DNA of 5,324 nt from Cytophagales bacterium. Its GTDB lineage: Bacteria > Bacteroidota > Bacteroidia > Cytophagales > Cyclobacteriaceae. The notes under the pieces are model-generated. The model was not told where the DNA came from. It made no database searches and saw only the letters and a list, made by a program, of their open reading frames with translations. A program made the position numbers and the translations under genes. The stretch spans positions 1 to 5,324 of the forward strand of contig JAJCYK010000496.1 of assembly GCA_029262935.1 (NCBI GenBank). The letters are read 5' to 3'. Below are positions 5,253 through 5,324 of this stretch, one piece after another (position 1 is the stretch's first letter; each line of letters opens with the position of its first letter).

Positions 5253-5324
5253 ATGCGTATTGTCATTTTAGGAGGAGCCGGATTTTTAGGTAAGCGATTG
5301 GCGCTGGAATTGCTACAAAAAGGG
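5253..5324 (+). CDS. NAD(P)-dependent epimerase/dehydratase-type protein, N-terminal fragment (3' end outside window)
   Basis: An ATG at 5253 opens a frame that continues to the window edge and encodes 24 residues. They begin MRIVILGGAGFLGKRLALEL, a beta-strand, then GGAGFLG, the GxxGxxG dinucleotide-binding turn of extended SDRs, then the first helix. GGAGFLG is characteristic of the NAD-dependent epimerase/dehydratase family, which acts on nucleotide sugars or sugar acids. The visible segment also resembles D-erythronate-dehydrogenase-like members, but 24 residues cannot settle that. It starts 24 bases after the SDR stop, so co-transcription with the SDR is likely. Confidence 0.75.
   Translation, partial: MRIVILGGAGFLGKRLALELLQKG

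Overview
The window reads as chromosomal DNA from a member of the Bacteroidota, probably a flavobacterium-like or related marine lineage. The reasons are moderate-to-low GC, starts without a proper Shine-Dalgarno sequence, octamers matching the Bacteroidota -7 element TAnnTTTG, an outer-membrane barrel ending in Phe, and paired exported thioredoxin-fold proteins. Species cannot be named from this sequence. I see no mobile element, tRNA, rRNA or CRISPR array, and no gene-free stretch longer than 300 bases.

Layout, left to right. (1) 1-236: the C-terminal end of an outer-membrane beta-barrel protein. (2) 422-2041: a complete ATP-dependent phosphoenolpyruvate carboxykinase (pckA), preceded by a leader with two perfect dyads. 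(3) 2184-2550: a small membrane protein of the SPW-repeat type, broken by a frameshift in its first repeat. (4) 2653-3210: a stand-alone class III nucleotide-cyclase-like domain that has lost key catalytic residues; a long stem-loop lies directly against its start codon. (5) 3241-4344, minus strand: a two-gene unit encoding a TlpA/ResA-like thiol-disulfide protein and a second exported thioredoxin-fold protein. (6) 4345-4484: a divergent promoter region with an 11-bp AT-rich dyad. (7) 4485-5324, plus strand: a classical short-chain dehydrogenase followed by the start of an NAD(P)-binding epimerase-type protein.

How the genes fit together. pckA supplies PEP for gluconeogenesis and looks singly transcribed. 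The two minus-strand genes are 9 bp apart and probably act together in envelope thiol redox chemistry. The two dehydrogenase-type genes probably form the start of a sugar or sugar-acid operon, but their substrates cannot be read here. The SPW-type gene and the cyclase-like gene have no evident link to either side.

Most worth a second look: the degenerate cyclase domain with a hairpin that could occlude its start; the SPW frameshift, where comparison of the two internal repeats points to an 8-nt deletion; and the recurrence of perfect inverted repeats ending just before three consecutive start codons. I did not find evidence for a wholly new multi-gene system.
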